Shown piece after piece: positions 30,162 to 42,080 of a stretch of DNA of 64,000 nucleotides. Position 1 is the first letter of the stretch, and each line of letters opens with the position of its first letter. The stretch is taken from NCBI GenBank assembly GCA_015847255.1, contig JADLZK010009224.1, positions 682,001 to 746,000 of the forward strand, written 5' to 3'. A model generated the notes under the pieces. The model did not search any database, was not told the DNA's origin, and saw only the letters and a list, made by a program, of their open reading frames with translations. This stretch comes from Hyparrhenia diplandra (lineage: Eukaryota > Streptophyta > Magnoliopsida > Poales > Poaceae). Position numbers and translations under genes: made by a program.

Positions 30162-32985
30162 TCTACTCTACTACTAAAGAGACCCAAAAGCAATCGTCCA
30201 CTGGCAGACTCGCGGCCAGGCTCGCGATGGTTCACCCGGCAACTCGCGGCAAACGTCGTCCCGTACTTTCCCACCCCGGCTATTTGCAACCGCATGTCCG
30301 CATCCCACCTCTTTCCTGGCATTCTACCGTGATTTTCTCCCTTCCCAGAAACCGCTCTCACCTCTTGATCCCTGCCTCTCAAGGAAGCTCGTCAATCCTT
30401 CGGCACGGCTCACCGGCGAGGACAACAACGCCTAGAAATCCCTGGAGGTCTGGCAAGACCGCAAGAGTGCAAGGCGAAGGGCCGACCACCCCGTTGCTGC
30501 CGGTCGTACCGCTCGCCCGCCTTAAGGCACCAGAATTCCACGCCACCGCGGGGCTGGGGTTGCGTGGGGTGGGCCGCGGCGACCGGCCGCAGGCTCAACA
30601 TGCTGTGTGCATTGCGTGAGCGCTGTCTAACAAGGAACGGCCATCGGGGCGCTGCTGCCCAGGGGAGCAGTTGCGCGGGATGGAGTGGGCACGAGCGGCC
30701 GCTCGGCTCCAGTCACCCGTTCATCCACGCAACCATTGTAAGTGGACCTCTTCTCGTCTGGTTAGTTGACTAACTCCTATTCCTGAAGAACGATGCCTGA
30801 TTTAGCTTCTGTTGCTGCAGGTTTTGATTCTAGATGAGGACCTTGTCTGGACTCTGGAATGGGGAGGGCGAAAAAACCCTCAGGATCAGACTATGCACTT
30901 TGGTACTTCTGGTTGGTAACAAAAGCATATTTCTGTTTGTTTTGATCTGTGCAGAATCTGTTGTTCAGTGTATAGTAACTATGTTTAGATTCCAGGCTAT
31001 GTTCATAGTTCAGAATATGGCTGCAAATTCATTGTTCACCAACTGGAAGGAACCTGGTTGCAGCAATAAGACAGTATACGGCTTCCCTGTCTTGGTTGTG
31101 GTGAGCATCTTGTCTAATAACTACTAATTTATGTTATGAGAGTATATTTGTGTTCCTGAAGTGCAAAACGGGTGGTCGGGCTACAGCGCTTCCTTTTTTT
31201 TCTCTGAGCTGAATTAGTCTCTCGATATATGGATTAGGAAAAATAGTTTGGTCCTGATGCAAATGAGTTGTTCATATATGGAAAACATTGATTTATTGAA
31301 CGCTACTGTTTCATTTCTGTTGAAGAGACATGACATTGGTAAGAACACAAGTACCTCACCAGGCAACAAACAGATAATATTTAGCATATGGAAAATATAT
31401 TACCACTTGGCTTATTCTTTGTATTTATTCTGTGCTAACCCTGTATTTCAAGCAAGTTGGCAGTGTTCGTTGCAAAATGCTATACCAGAAAAAGTTTGAT
31501 GTGAAGTGAAGCTTTCCTTTTATAAGTTTGATGGTACATAATTGTTTTATCCTAAATGTTGGATGTTTGTTAGCTTGCAAAATTATATTTGATGGTAGCA
31601 TTATCCTGTGATAATCATCTCACTATATATTTTGCTTCCATGTTTTCTTCAGCTCATGATATTTAAAGCCATGAAATTGAATTATTATTGTTGGGGTGAT
31701 GCATTTTGTAGACCAAGAGCAGATGGTCCGCTCACTGTAGGTGAAGTAGAGCCATCATTAAAAAGGGTGCGTTTCAGATTCATGATGATTCATTTGTCTT
31801 GGTGTGATTATGGGAGGACAGATCTTCCCTTGGCTGTCAGCTTCTCGAGTAGAACAGTGCTTGATGTAGTCTTGATTATGTGAAAGAGATCTTGCATGAA
31901 GAACAGAGTAAAAAAAAATGTTCCTCTATGAAAGTTTTTCATGATATATGAAACTGACACTTGTAAGTCATCATACTAGAGTGAGCATGTGTGTTTCCAG
32001 GTCATTTTTTTGACTTCCCTATTCTACCGAGATTGTTATTAGAGTGCAATAGCTAATGCCTTTGGGTGGCAGTCAATACATTTAGAATAAACTATAAGTT
32101 CCTTTTGGGATCAATTTGTGAGCAGGGGCAATTCCGCAATTGCATTTTCTACCGTTTATCTATGGACACATGTCTATTTCCATTCGTTCCACTCTTCCAA
32201 TTATACATGTCATCCTCTCGTATTATGAACATAACAGCAATGTTGTGGGCCTAATTAAGCAATAAACATTTTAAGAGGTAATCGATTGATTTTCAGCAAG
32301 GTTGATTTTGATTTTAGTTTTATTTAAATATATGTAAGTTTGAATGTTGGTGGCAGGTTCAATTGAGCTTGCCTATAAGTTGTACCACTTAGCATCCATC
32401 CATGTCATCGTCGTACTTAATCTATAACTATCTAACCAGCTTGCAACTGAACAAAGAAACAACAAACAAGTATATATATCGCTTTTATAATATCTATGTG
32501 CAACGAAATGAGGATGTGAAAACAAGGTAGATTTATATTCCCAAGCTATCATATGGATGGCAGACGTCATCTAAGAATCAGAGGCAGCTATGCACGGCAA
32601 CAATTCAGAAGTGCTAAGCACGATTTTTTTCAGAAGGCATATTACAAGAAATAAGATACACTCACCAATATTGTATGATTCAAGTGTGTGTAGGTCTATT
32701 GACCATTCCCTTCTCCTTAATGAAAACGGATATATCCCCGGTCTCAAAAAAAAAAAAAAAAAAATTGTATGATCTATATATGAAACTTGGCCAAAATAGC
32801 AAATGGAGCATTTTTCAAGACAGACAAACTTATTCATCTTTTACAAAGATTCATGTAATATTGATGTTGCTAACATCACACTCGATCGAAATATTATCTT
32901 TAAGGTAGTATATAAAACACATTCACATTTAAATTATTGTAGCATCACTATTTTTTTCCGTTGTAACGCACGGGCATTTAGCTAG
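30162..32985 (+). mobile_element. Non-autonomous Helitron (2.8 kb)
   Basis: It begins TCTACTCTACTACTAAAG with CAATCGTCCACTGGC shortly after, matching the 5' end at 1076. It ends with the CCGT...ACGG hairpin and CATTTAGCTAG (32974-32985), followed by T. The first 600 bases are GC-rich and could be a captured promoter and first-exon fragment, but none of its frames shows a recognisable protein. The rest is AT-rich. It abuts the preceding Helitron end directly. A small retroposon is nested near its right end. Confidence 0.75.
32671..32773 (+). mobile_element. Tiny 5'-truncated retroposon with poly(A) and target duplication
   Basis: TTGTATGAT at 32671-32679 is repeated exactly at 32765-32773. 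The ~85 bp between them ends CCGGTCTC plus 19 A residues. This is the signature of target-primed reverse transcription (LINE or SINE). The short unique body (CTTCTCCTTAATGAAAACGG) resembles 3' ends of plant LINEs. Confidence 0.8.
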
Positions 32986-33068
32986 TAGCTAATATAAATT
33001 CTGACGATGCAACGAATAAGCTACCGAGATCGAGCATTGCTAGCTTACGGTTTAGTAAGTATGTGTAC

Positions 33069-34444
33069 TCAAGCCAACTGCTTGACGAGAAGCTCGATGA
33101 GAAGAGGGAGGCAGGTAGCTTTCATCTCCTCGAAGCCACGGGTCTTCAAGATCGCCTTCATACACCCAGGGCGAGCCATGAATTCCATGCACGCAGTCTT
33201 GAGAGCCTGGCACTGGTGCTCCTCCGCGGCCACCAAGATGGCAGCCACCGTGTCGACGTCGATGCGCCTGCGCAGTGCCTCCTCGGACATCAGCTCCAGC
33301 CTCTCGAGTTTGTACTTGCGCGCCGCCGCAAGCAGCGCACGCGCCAAATCCACGCTTCCGTCTTCGTCGCCGTCCTGCTCCGCCTCCTGGAGCAGCGTGT
33401 CATCGCAGGAGCTGTCGTCGTCGCTGCTCGAGTAGCTGTCGCTGTAGCTGTCGTCATCGCTGCTCGAGTAGCTGTCGCTGTCGTCGTCGCTGCTCGAGGA
33501 GCTGTAGTTGACGCTGTCCTTGTCCAGGTCCAGCTCCTGGGGCAGCGTGTCGTCTTTGACGCTGTCCTGGTCCAGGTCCAGCTCCTGAGGCAGCGTGTCG
33601 GTGTATATGTAGTGGAGCATCGCCTTGAACACCTTAGGCTCCATGCCTTTGATCTTCATCACGCGGCGGGCGGCAGCCTCCTTTTCCTTCTTGCTGCTGG
33701 TCACGGTCAGCTGCAGCTCCGCCGCCAACACCGGCGACCGCGCCGCCAGCAGCCACCCGTGAGCGTCGAACGTCTCCCCGCGACGTCGATGGTCACGTCT
33801 CCGTTCCGTGCTTCTGCTTCCACAGAAGGTCGCTGAGTTGCTGGTGCAGGTCGGACGGTGGCACCACGACGCTGCCGCTCACCAGAGCGCCGCCACGGCC
33901 GCCGTCAGTGTTGGGCTCGGACCAGTCTTTGATGGCGGTGATGTCGCAGGTGATCGTGAATCGGTCGTCCTTGAGGGCACCGGACTTCTTCAGGTCTTTC
34001 CACTTGACAAAGTCGTCGATTTCGCATGACAGGCATTTTTGTGAGAAGTTGCATTGTTGTCTCCAAATGGTTGACACCGGCTTCCCAGCGTGATCGAGCA
34101 AGCTGAACTTGAACTGGACGGGGACATGATGATTGAGCACCTGGTAGTTTCCATGGCCGTCTCTATCGGCGAGCTCGAGGTAGATGGAGATGCTATCATG
34201 GTATCCGCCTTCCTTGCCGCCATTGGGGTAGTATCTGATCTGCCAAGTGTAGCCTGCCGCCTCGAATGGCTGGGACGTTGGCCAGTACATTCGGGGCAAT
34301 TGGCCGGGGAGATCCCTTTGACACGGAGTAGCCGTCGATGGTGAGCTTGTGGGAGCCGGTCACTTCGCGCGTGAAGATGGTGGAGGCGGTGCGCGAGACC
34401 CGCCGCGCAGCAGACGACAGGGTGAGAGCGGTAGCCGCCGCCAT
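33069..34444 (-). pseudogene. MATH-BTB protein gene, frameshifted, with acidic insertion
   Basis: MATH-BTB proteins are substrate adaptors of CUL3 ubiquitin ligases and are greatly expanded in grasses. From the ATG at 34444 the MATH domain reads TGSHKLTIDGYSVSKG, then (shifted frame) YWPTSQPFEAAGYTWQIRYY, DSISIYLELADRDG and DRFTITCDITAIKDW. The BTB region follows in a third frame: AAELQLTVTSSKKEKEAAAR, KVFKAMLHYIYTDTLPQ. The BACK-like tail is YKLERLELMSEEALRRRIDV, DTVAAILVAAEEHQC and LPLLIELLVKQLA-stop. Breaks: one extra G near 34325, and two missing bases near 33800-33780 that spoil the start of the BTB domain. Between BTB and BACK lies an extra acidic, Ser/Asp-rich tract of roughly 70 residues that I do not know from the family. 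The gene is intronless, as is typical. Confidence 0.85.
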
Positions 34445-34568
34445 GATCGACGACGCAGGGACGTGGCCGCCGGATCAGAAGAAGTAGATGGAGGGTGGAT
34501 GGAGAGATAGATCTAGCTAGGTGATCTTCGTGGTGGTTAGGTTCATTTGTAGCCTTGCAGATTGGGTT

Positions 34569-34585
34569 GCATATATATATATAGG
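34569..34585 (-). promoter_or_regulatory. TATA-rich promoter of the MATH-BTB gene
   Basis: A run of alternating TA (minus CCTATATATATATATGC) lies about 130 bases upstream of the MATH-BTB ATG. Confidence 0.45.
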
Positions 34586-34599
34586 TTGGATGGTTGCAT

Positions 34600-35160
34600 G
34601 GTAGGCAAGAGATAATCATGGCAATGTGGTCTCCGTTAAACAGAGAGGATCGGAATAATAAGATCCGGGCATCGATCGAATAATATCTTGAAATTGATCT
34701 ATGCATGCATTGGATTCTAACTTCCTTACCTTCGAAACTAATAATATCTTGTTTTTAACTTTCTGATTTCATTCTTGACTGATCGACTGCTATTATTTAG
34801 TTTAGGCGCCGATTTTTTCTCCCTTCCAAATTCCGCTCTGTAGATACTTGGAACTAAAATCAGAGAGGATTTGGATTTTGCATATAATTTGGACCTAGAT
34901 ATATGTACGTAGTTTTCGAAATTATATAGGCTTGTAGATGGCACGTTTGTGCAAGTATTAAAGTTTAGTTATCTTGCGTGGCCCATTTTATAAGTTTAGG
35001 TCCTGGATTTTTTTTTAAGTAAAGTTTAGGACCTGGATATATGCAGCTTTGGAGGTTATTAAAGACCTACTATATATATATATAGTAACACCATGCAATG
35101 CATTGTGTATAGTCTGTTTCAGAAGTTTGGGTTCTAGATGTGCAAATTTGGAAAGTTTGG
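34600..35160. other. AT-rich intergenic spacer
   Basis: No gene is recognised. It holds TA dinucleotide runs (35069-35086) and a TATA-like CTATTTATATGAC near 35163 that could serve the plus-strand gene starting at 35356. Confidence 0.4.
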
Positions 35161-35355
35161 GCCTATTTATATGACACGATGTGTAACATTATGTCAGCAG
35201 CTCCCCGTCGGCTCAAGGCGGTCGAGCTCGAGCAACCTGAAGAAGCGGATCGAAGAGCTGTCCATCCATCCATCCATCCCCTTAATTTGGGGCACGATGA
35301 TCGCGTTTCCTGCGGATTCCCGCCGAGATCTCAAGGTGAAGGGGAGGCCGCGTCG

Positions 35356-36031
35356 ATGGCCTGCCCAGCCGCAGCCGCAGCCGCAGCCGGGAAGAAGGTG
35401 GAGGCGGGCGCGTCGGGGGCCGTCCGGCCGGGAAGAAGGTGGAGACGGGCGCGTCGGAGGGCCGTCCGGCCGGGAAGAAGATGGAGGAGACGACCACAGC
35501 GCTGAAGAAGATGGAGGAGACCACGGCCAAGCCGGTCGATAGCTTGTGGAAGGAGGGTGAGATGCTGAGGCTGAGGAAGGAGCACTTCGAGGCGGGGAAT
35601 CGTTTCAACGAGATGCGGCGGAAGTATCACCAGCTGACGGTGGAGGAGAGGCGGAAGTATCACCAGCTGACGGTGGAGATGCCGGCGGTCGACGATAACA
35701 ACAAGAAGAAGAAGAAGAAGAAGTTGGTCAGGGCAATCTGTTCCGATGCTTTCATCGACTTCGTCATCAAAAATCACCGCACGGATCCTGATCTCTCGGC
35801 CAAGGAGATTAAAAAGTCTCCTAGGAGGCACCGCGAAAGCTATAAAATGATCAAGTTGGTGAATGCTAAGAGGCGTGCATACTATCAAGCCTCATCGACC
35901 AGTACCGTGCTTTTGGCTTTGCCTACGACGAACTGGAGGTCACAGATGATGATGATGATGATGATGATGATGACCAAAAGGAGGTCACAGACGACCAAGA
36001 GGAGGCGGCTGCGGTGGTGGTGAAGAACTAG
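35356..36031 (+). pseudogene. Unrecognised protein family, member A (two small indels)
   Basis: The ATG at 35356 opens MACPAAAAAAAGKKVEAGAS. A reiterated GKKxExGASxGRPA unit follows, whose first copy lacks one G (near 35418), so the frame shifts. The main frame then runs EETTTALKKMEETTAKPVDS, RKEHFEAGNRFNEMRRKYHQ, a duplicated RRKYHQLTVE, a poly-Lys tract, KLVRAICSDAFIDFVIKNHR and RRAYYQA. A base is missing near 35893; in the other frame the tail reads LIDQYRAFGFAYDELEVTDD and then poly-Asp to a stop at 36031. The C-terminal ~80 residues are homologous to the gene at 48244-48782 (ALIDQYxAxGY, EVTDxxEDD). I do not recognise the family. It looks like a charged, nuclear-type protein with N-terminal low-complexity repeats. 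Confidence 0.6.
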
Positions 36032-38660
36032 GCATGCAGGAAGCAAGCAGATGGGATGGGATCGTTCAAGCAGCTAGCCTGCGTTTAATCTATCCAAGAC
36101 GATCAAGCTACCCTAAGTACTAGTAGTAGTATCATTCTATCATGTCTGTGTGACTGGTGTCTACACATTGCTATGCTGTGATGTATTCATCATCTTTCAC
36201 CTTACTTATTGCTACTGCTGTTTCCTGTTATATGTATGGTCCTAATGTTATTATCATACCTTGCTGTTTGTGATTCTCATGCAATTAGCTAGGCAATCTA
36301 TGCTTGTGTTTTATGCTAGTGAGCCGGTTTGGCATTGTTGCTATCCTAAACCCCACATACATCATCTTTGGTCTCGATGGCCGTACATAAACAGAACCGA
36401 AACTGGCAATTTTGCCTGTATGTTTGTTCGTTTTTCTTCCAAACTGTTGTCATTTCTTTCGGAATCCGCAGTTCAGTCCATGTTAATCTATTTGGCCACT
36501 TTACCACTAGTATAAAGTCGTTACATGATTGGTATTTTCGCTCTCCATTTATAAGGAATACTGTAGATTGACTTATGGAGTATCGGAGAGCACATATGCT
36601 TATACTGGCAAGGATGATCAAATCATGCAGTAGCCCACTAACATAGCAGTCTGGAATACTGTAAATTTGTTTGATACAGTTTTACACAACCAAAGATGGC
36701 AAGGGAAATGATTAGAAGAGGCCTGTATCTGTAAGCCTACTTGAAAATGCTAGATGCTCTCATAATAGAGACATGGGTTTATAATACCCTTTATTTTCTT
36801 AGCTGTCTAGTGATATTTCTTTTGGTAGTCTGTCTAGCAGTGAACAATTTTCTGTTTAGTCACTCAAAGCAAAAAACATAAATGATAAGAAATGCATGGC
36901 TGCTCAGCTACTAAGTATTGCAACATGGCTGCTCAGCTACTAAGTATTGCAACTGTTAACTGACCATACACCATAGGGATTTTGCCAGTCAAGCTAATCC
37001 AACATACCTGCTACAGAATTTTCTTGTTATGTACTTATTCTGCTGTTTCTGTTGAGCAACTTGTGCAGCTGTTCAATTTTCCACTTATTGTTAGAGTCCT
37101 GTCCATGGATTTTGTTCACTATTATAAAATTATGTATATATATTTAGATGAATTAAAGGTTCTCTCTGGAGGCACACCCTGGAGGCATACCTCACCTTAA
37201 TGTCAAGATAGATGCATGTTTTCAATTTCGAGAATTGATTAATTGATTGAGCACCAGGATTTTTCATAAAAGGACTTCAATGTCACTGATTTATACTTGT
37301 ATCGGCAAAACATGATTTTGTAATTGAAAACTTATTTTCAAAATCAGTGCATGTTGAACAAAATTAATCACAGCCTCACAGGCAGGCAAATCTTTTGACA
37401 TGAATCTTAACACAGTGACATCACTGCTTCTTGACAACACACAGTTCTTGTCAAAGATTACATTAACCTGATAAGTTGCTAGTTTTGTAGATTATAATGC
37501 TTGAAAGTGCAAAGGCAATAGGATAATGTTGACTCATTGTGACCATCTGCTGTCAGAGTTACGGAGCAGTCATTGTAAGAGTCCTTTAGCCATTTTCTTT
37601 GCACTACGATGGCTTATTAAACTGGTTGTACAACACATCTGTCATTTTCTACACTTCTTTTGATACAAAAAAAAAAAACCTGTTCTCTATGTATATTTTA
37701 GCTCCAGGCCTTTTGTTAAATTTCATGTGGACCATATGTAACAAAATGCTAATGCGTCTTGGATCTGGCTGTGGTAATTCTTGTGCAGAAATATTTGTGT
37801 CACTGGAAATGCCTTGATGAGGTGAAGGAACAGGTGGAACATGTGAGATAGCAGTTACAGGAGGCGCTTGTGATGCCGATTGGTGCTTCTGCAATTTTAA
37901 CGGGGTACTATTCTCTTACCACATTAACACTTGGTTAAAAGGTGCAAGCTCATGTATAATCCAAACCCCAGTTGTCCAGTCAATTAAGAGCCACTATATG
38001 CTATGAAGCGAAAAAGAACAAGCATAGGGAGTTTTGAGTGGGGGCACACAAGCATAGGAAGAGCTGGAGGAGGAAGAGTTGCCTCCACCTCCTCTATGTA
38101 GGCAGGCATAAGTGGCAGCTGCAGTTCCCTGGCGTTGCCGGTGGGGGTCTGTTCCATCCCTGCCACTGCTCGCATGCTCCTATTAATGCAGCAGCCCCAT
38201 GCACGTGTACATATGCATCTTCTTCAACATGATGCACTATGGACACTGCATGTGCTGCTCCAGGTTCACGCCCTTGGGGTGAGCTCATTGTACAGCGAAA
38301 ACTGAGATCAAGGCCAGCAAGGGACCACCAGTCTTGCCTGTCCTTTTGCTTCACTTCACTGATATCAATTTTTTTTTTCATCTCTTATGTGATTCTCAGT
38401 GTAATTATAACATATGGTTGCGCAACACAGGCTACTAGACCCCATTTTTTTTCTACAGTTTTTTCTTGTTAATTTTCATGATGTTGATTTTCATTCTATA
38501 TATGAAACTCAATGCTTATTGCTGGTCTCTGGCAATCACTAACACGGTTGAAGTAAACAGGATGACAAAAGCATTTCTTGCTACCACAAGTGCAACTGTT
38601 CCCAAATGCTTCAAATATCTACTAGATTCACCAAAATTTCTTGGGCCAATGAACTTCTGC
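36032..38660. other. AT-rich spacer without a recognisable gene
   Basis: No domain-bearing frame is found. A perfect 29-bp tandem duplication (CATGGCTGCTCAGCTACTAA...) lies at 36895-36952. A run of 12 A is at about 37667. A GC-richer patch at 38040-38340 has frames on both strands but none I can assign. Confidence 0.45.
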
Positions 38661-38992
38661 AATCTGCACAAAGTTGGAATAATTCAGAGGGTATTAAGAG
38701 GGGTAGAGGTCGACCTAGACTGACTTGGGATGAGACGGTTAAGAGAGACCTTAAGGAGTGGAATATCTCCAAGGAATTAGCTATGGATATGAGCGCTCGG
38801 AGACTAGCAATCAACGGCCTGAACTGCGGACCTTTGTTTTTTTTCCGTTTATCCCTAACTCTATCCCTAACTCTACCTTTCTGACTTGTGCCCTATTTTG
38901 TGTTTATTTTATACTTGTTTCCTGTGGGTTTCATCTCTAGCGCACCCCAACTAGCTTGGGACAAAAAGGCTATGTTGTTGTTGTTGTTGATT
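38661..38992 (+). mobile_element. 5'-truncated LINE, 3' end
   Basis: It encodes GIKRGRGRPRLTWDETVKRD and LKEWNISKELAMD, then a stop. This is the C-terminal tail of a plant LINE reverse-transcriptase polyprotein. The typical LINE 3' UTR follows (CTATCCCTAACTCTATCCC..., GTTTCATCTCTAGC, CCCAACTAGCTTGGGAC) and it ends in a (TTG)n tract at about 38975-38990. Only the last ~330 bp survive. Confidence 0.8.
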
Positions 38993-40935
38993 GAATCTCA
39001 GTTTTCCTTAATATTGCAGGTTGGTTTCGAAGCTTATCAACATGCCAAGCAGAAATGAGAAATCGAGAACCCTGTGAAGTACTATATATGAGATTAGTGG
39101 CCATTATCATACGCCCTTAGCCAAGTAAACTCTTCTTCTTTCCTATTCAATATGTATTGGGAGAAGCCAATCTATTGGGCAAAGAGAGTACTTGTACGCT
39201 CTAGGTATCTGTTCAGAATAACGTAGTTTGTGTTCAGCTGAATATGTGCTGCTTGCTTTATTTAATAAAAGATCTACTAATAAAGGGAGGGGGCAGGGGC
39301 AAGACCTATTCCCCTTCCAAAGTTGATTGGCCTTGATCGTAGAACTACCAAAAACTTGTTTCAAAAGATTCTCAGTTGATTTGTCCATTAGGAAAGCATT
39401 TGAACCTAGCCTGTGCCAGTGGGGTGGGTCAAGATCAACTTGAATAAATTCTCAAATCTGATTTTGATTCATACGGTTCATCACCAAATCTGATAAATAA
39501 GTTCATCAATCAAGACCAGAGGAGTCTTTGTAGGGGTCTCGGGTGCGGAGGCACGCATACTAGGCTCTTGGGGGTGCCCGGGCTGTGGGTGTAGCCTCGC
39601 TGGATGTTTCGAGCATTTGGATTGAGGAAAACTTGCAAGAGTCGTTAGAGAGGTTTTGGTGTGACGGTGCAGGCCCTTGCTAGCCAAATCTCCTTTGCCG
39701 GCCTGCTAGATGGCGACAGTGGAATAGGAGTGGCCTAGTCGCGTTGTAGGTGCGGGTGGCTAGCCTATGGGTGTGGGGGCTTCGAGATTTCCGTAGAGGA
39801 GACCAGAATGGAATGTGATGGATATTGAGTAAACTCCCCGAAGTTCTTAGGCTAACAATTTATCCAAAAAAAATCAATACATGAGCCGTGGGGGATTTGG
39901 GGCCCGTGGGCCATGGGTGCCCGTGGAGTGAAAACGATGACCCGATCACCCGACCTTGAACTACAGAATCCCGCGGTGGACCCGCCTGCGGTGGGTGTTA
40001 AAACCCGCAGAGCCCCGATCTGCCGCCCATTGCAATCACTAAGCCCGATATTAATATGTGTTTTAGGACGAACATCCGCACTATTCTTGTTTTCAGAATC
40101 TGTGTGGCACCAACAATTATTCAACTCCAATATAATGAATTTGTCATTTCCAGCGAATGACCTTTTTTGGCGCGATGAAGATTATATTCTCGTGTTGATC
40201 AAGTATTGCTTCATGATAAGGCCACGCTTCTTTTGTGTTAGAGGGATCATCTTCGATGCTCAAAATGCAATCACTCTTGGCTACAAAGGCAGTTCCAAGT
40301 GGTGGACATGGTCAGAACGTTGATACCGGATCCGAAGTGGAACTAAGAGTATGAGCATCTCATTTTCTTCCTACATCTATCTAGGCAAATAATTCAATTC
40401 TCAAATAGTAGGGTATGGATTTTTTTTTCAGTTACACATGCATATATCATTTACATCCTGGTTTGAGATTGAGAACGAATTGCGGATAAACTAGAATAAC
40501 TAAATTTGTGCTTTTACCAACAGATAAGTTTTATTTCAGAACAGATGATCAAAGTTGCTAATTGGAGACCTTGTCTTGTCCAAGTATTGATATACTATTG
40601 CAGAACAGAGTGAGTGAAACCTAATAAATCTTTGAATTATCAGAAAAAGAACATATCATTGGGAGTTCAACTGCTCATTTGGTTTCTAGAAACTGTTCAT
40701 TAAACCGTTCTTTTGACCATAGTATTACTTTCATTTATTGGAAACCAGTAATCATCGATATTAACATCTTTGGTTGTGGCTAGGTGGCCCGGCATTCATA
40801 ATCTTGCCGTATTGGGCTGGATCTGGCGATACCGGCTGTCGGGCGCATAAGACACAGCATGACAGACTCCTTGTGTAAGCTTCCCCGCACAATCCCCATC
40901 TCGGTACATGACAACATTCAGGCGCCGTTTGAGAT
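38993..40935. other. Intergenic spacer, no recognised gene
   Basis: Open frames (39481-39687 minus, 39913-40323 plus) show no known motifs. A possible retroposon tail ending TTATCCAAAAAAAATC lies at 39858-39872. A GC-rich patch with CCCGATCACCCGACC is at 39940-40030. Confidence 0.4.
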
Positions 40936-40939
40936 CTCA

Positions 40940-41060
40940 ATTATATCTCCTCTGTTGGGTTGGGCGCACACATTGTTCTCGAGAGATCGGTGGCTGCATG
41001 GCCAAAGACATGATGACGGATCTGAGCCCCAAGTTCATTTTCGCAAAGAGGCGTAAAACT
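40940..41060 (+). mobile_element. LINE reverse-transcriptase C-terminal fragment
   Basis: The frame contains WAHTLFSRDRWLHGQ. The DRWLHGQ motif is characteristic of the region just before the zf-RVT domain in plant LINE ORF2. The following bases (AGCCCCAAGTTCATTTTCGC and AAGAGGCGTAAAAC) fit in a shifted frame. It is short and decayed, with no visible ends. Confidence 0.5.
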
Positions 41061-42080
41061 AATTGGCTCGGGTCGGGAAGCATTGGGTGGCCTAACCTGT
41101 CTCGGTGTTGTTCGAGTTCCCCGAAAGATTGGGATTTAGAGCGGGGAAGTGGTGCTGCAACCTGAGTTGATTCTTCTAATGTGCCGTTGTCCGCCTTCTT
41201 GATTCTTGAACTTGTGCTGGACAGCCAGGGTCTCCTACAATTTTTGGAACCAAAGCATCTCCTCGCAAGTGCAAGTGCAAGCAAAGTGGACGAGGAATTG
41301 CACTTGTGGTGAAGAGCGGGCGCCAAAGGATGTGATTTTTTCATTTTGTCATAGACAAAGTACTAAGGCCATCAATGTATTATGTTTTCTTTTGGCCTTT
41401 ATTATGCAAATAGTTTGTATGCCCCACCGCGTAGCGCAGGATGTGTTATCTATATGTGTATGTGTATTATTAGGTTGGTGGAGTAGCCCTTGCATTTCCC
41501 CCTTTGTTTGTAACCAAATTGTAAATGTATAACTTATTTTGTCGGAGGTTCACCTTGGGGGTCTAAATTGCCATCTAACCCTTTTTTTGTCTTTATTACG
41601 CCATTGTCCTTATTTAGTGTCGGAGAAAACATCTGCACTGTTGTTGCAACTATTCTCTCTCTCTCTTTTCATTCTCTTTTTAAAGATTTAACCGATTTTT
41701 TTAAAAAAGAAAAAGGAAAACCAATGTTACTGTCCTCAAAACCGCCGAGGGAGGTAATTTGCATGGTTTGAAAAGTTGAGGGAGGTGATTTGTCTAGTTT
41801 TGATGTTGAGGGAGGAAAACTGAACTTTTCGTGACAGTTGAGGGAGATAATTAGGACTTTTTCCAAAACAAATTCATTCTAGGTTTTGAAAAAAAAAAAA
41901 ATTAAATCATTCTAGGTCAGTGAGATCAAAATGGGCTTCCAAAATGCAGCCCAAACCCCATGAAATGCCTTCGGGCTTCGGATCCGAAGAAAGAAAACGC
42001 TGCGCCGGGCGTGCCGCCCCTGCTCCCCTGGCTCACTCCCACTCCCTCCCCGCCGCTTGCTTCGCCGCCTCCCGCCGGAG

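Noticed and set aside
33063..33836. A 257-codon plus-strand frame
   Set aside because: It is the antisense shadow of the BTB/BACK part of the MATH-BTB gene; its Val/Ala-rich repeats mirror the acidic insertion.
39913..40323. Hypothetical 136-residue protein
   Set aside because: No motif, no plausible promoter, and composition like the surrounding spacer.
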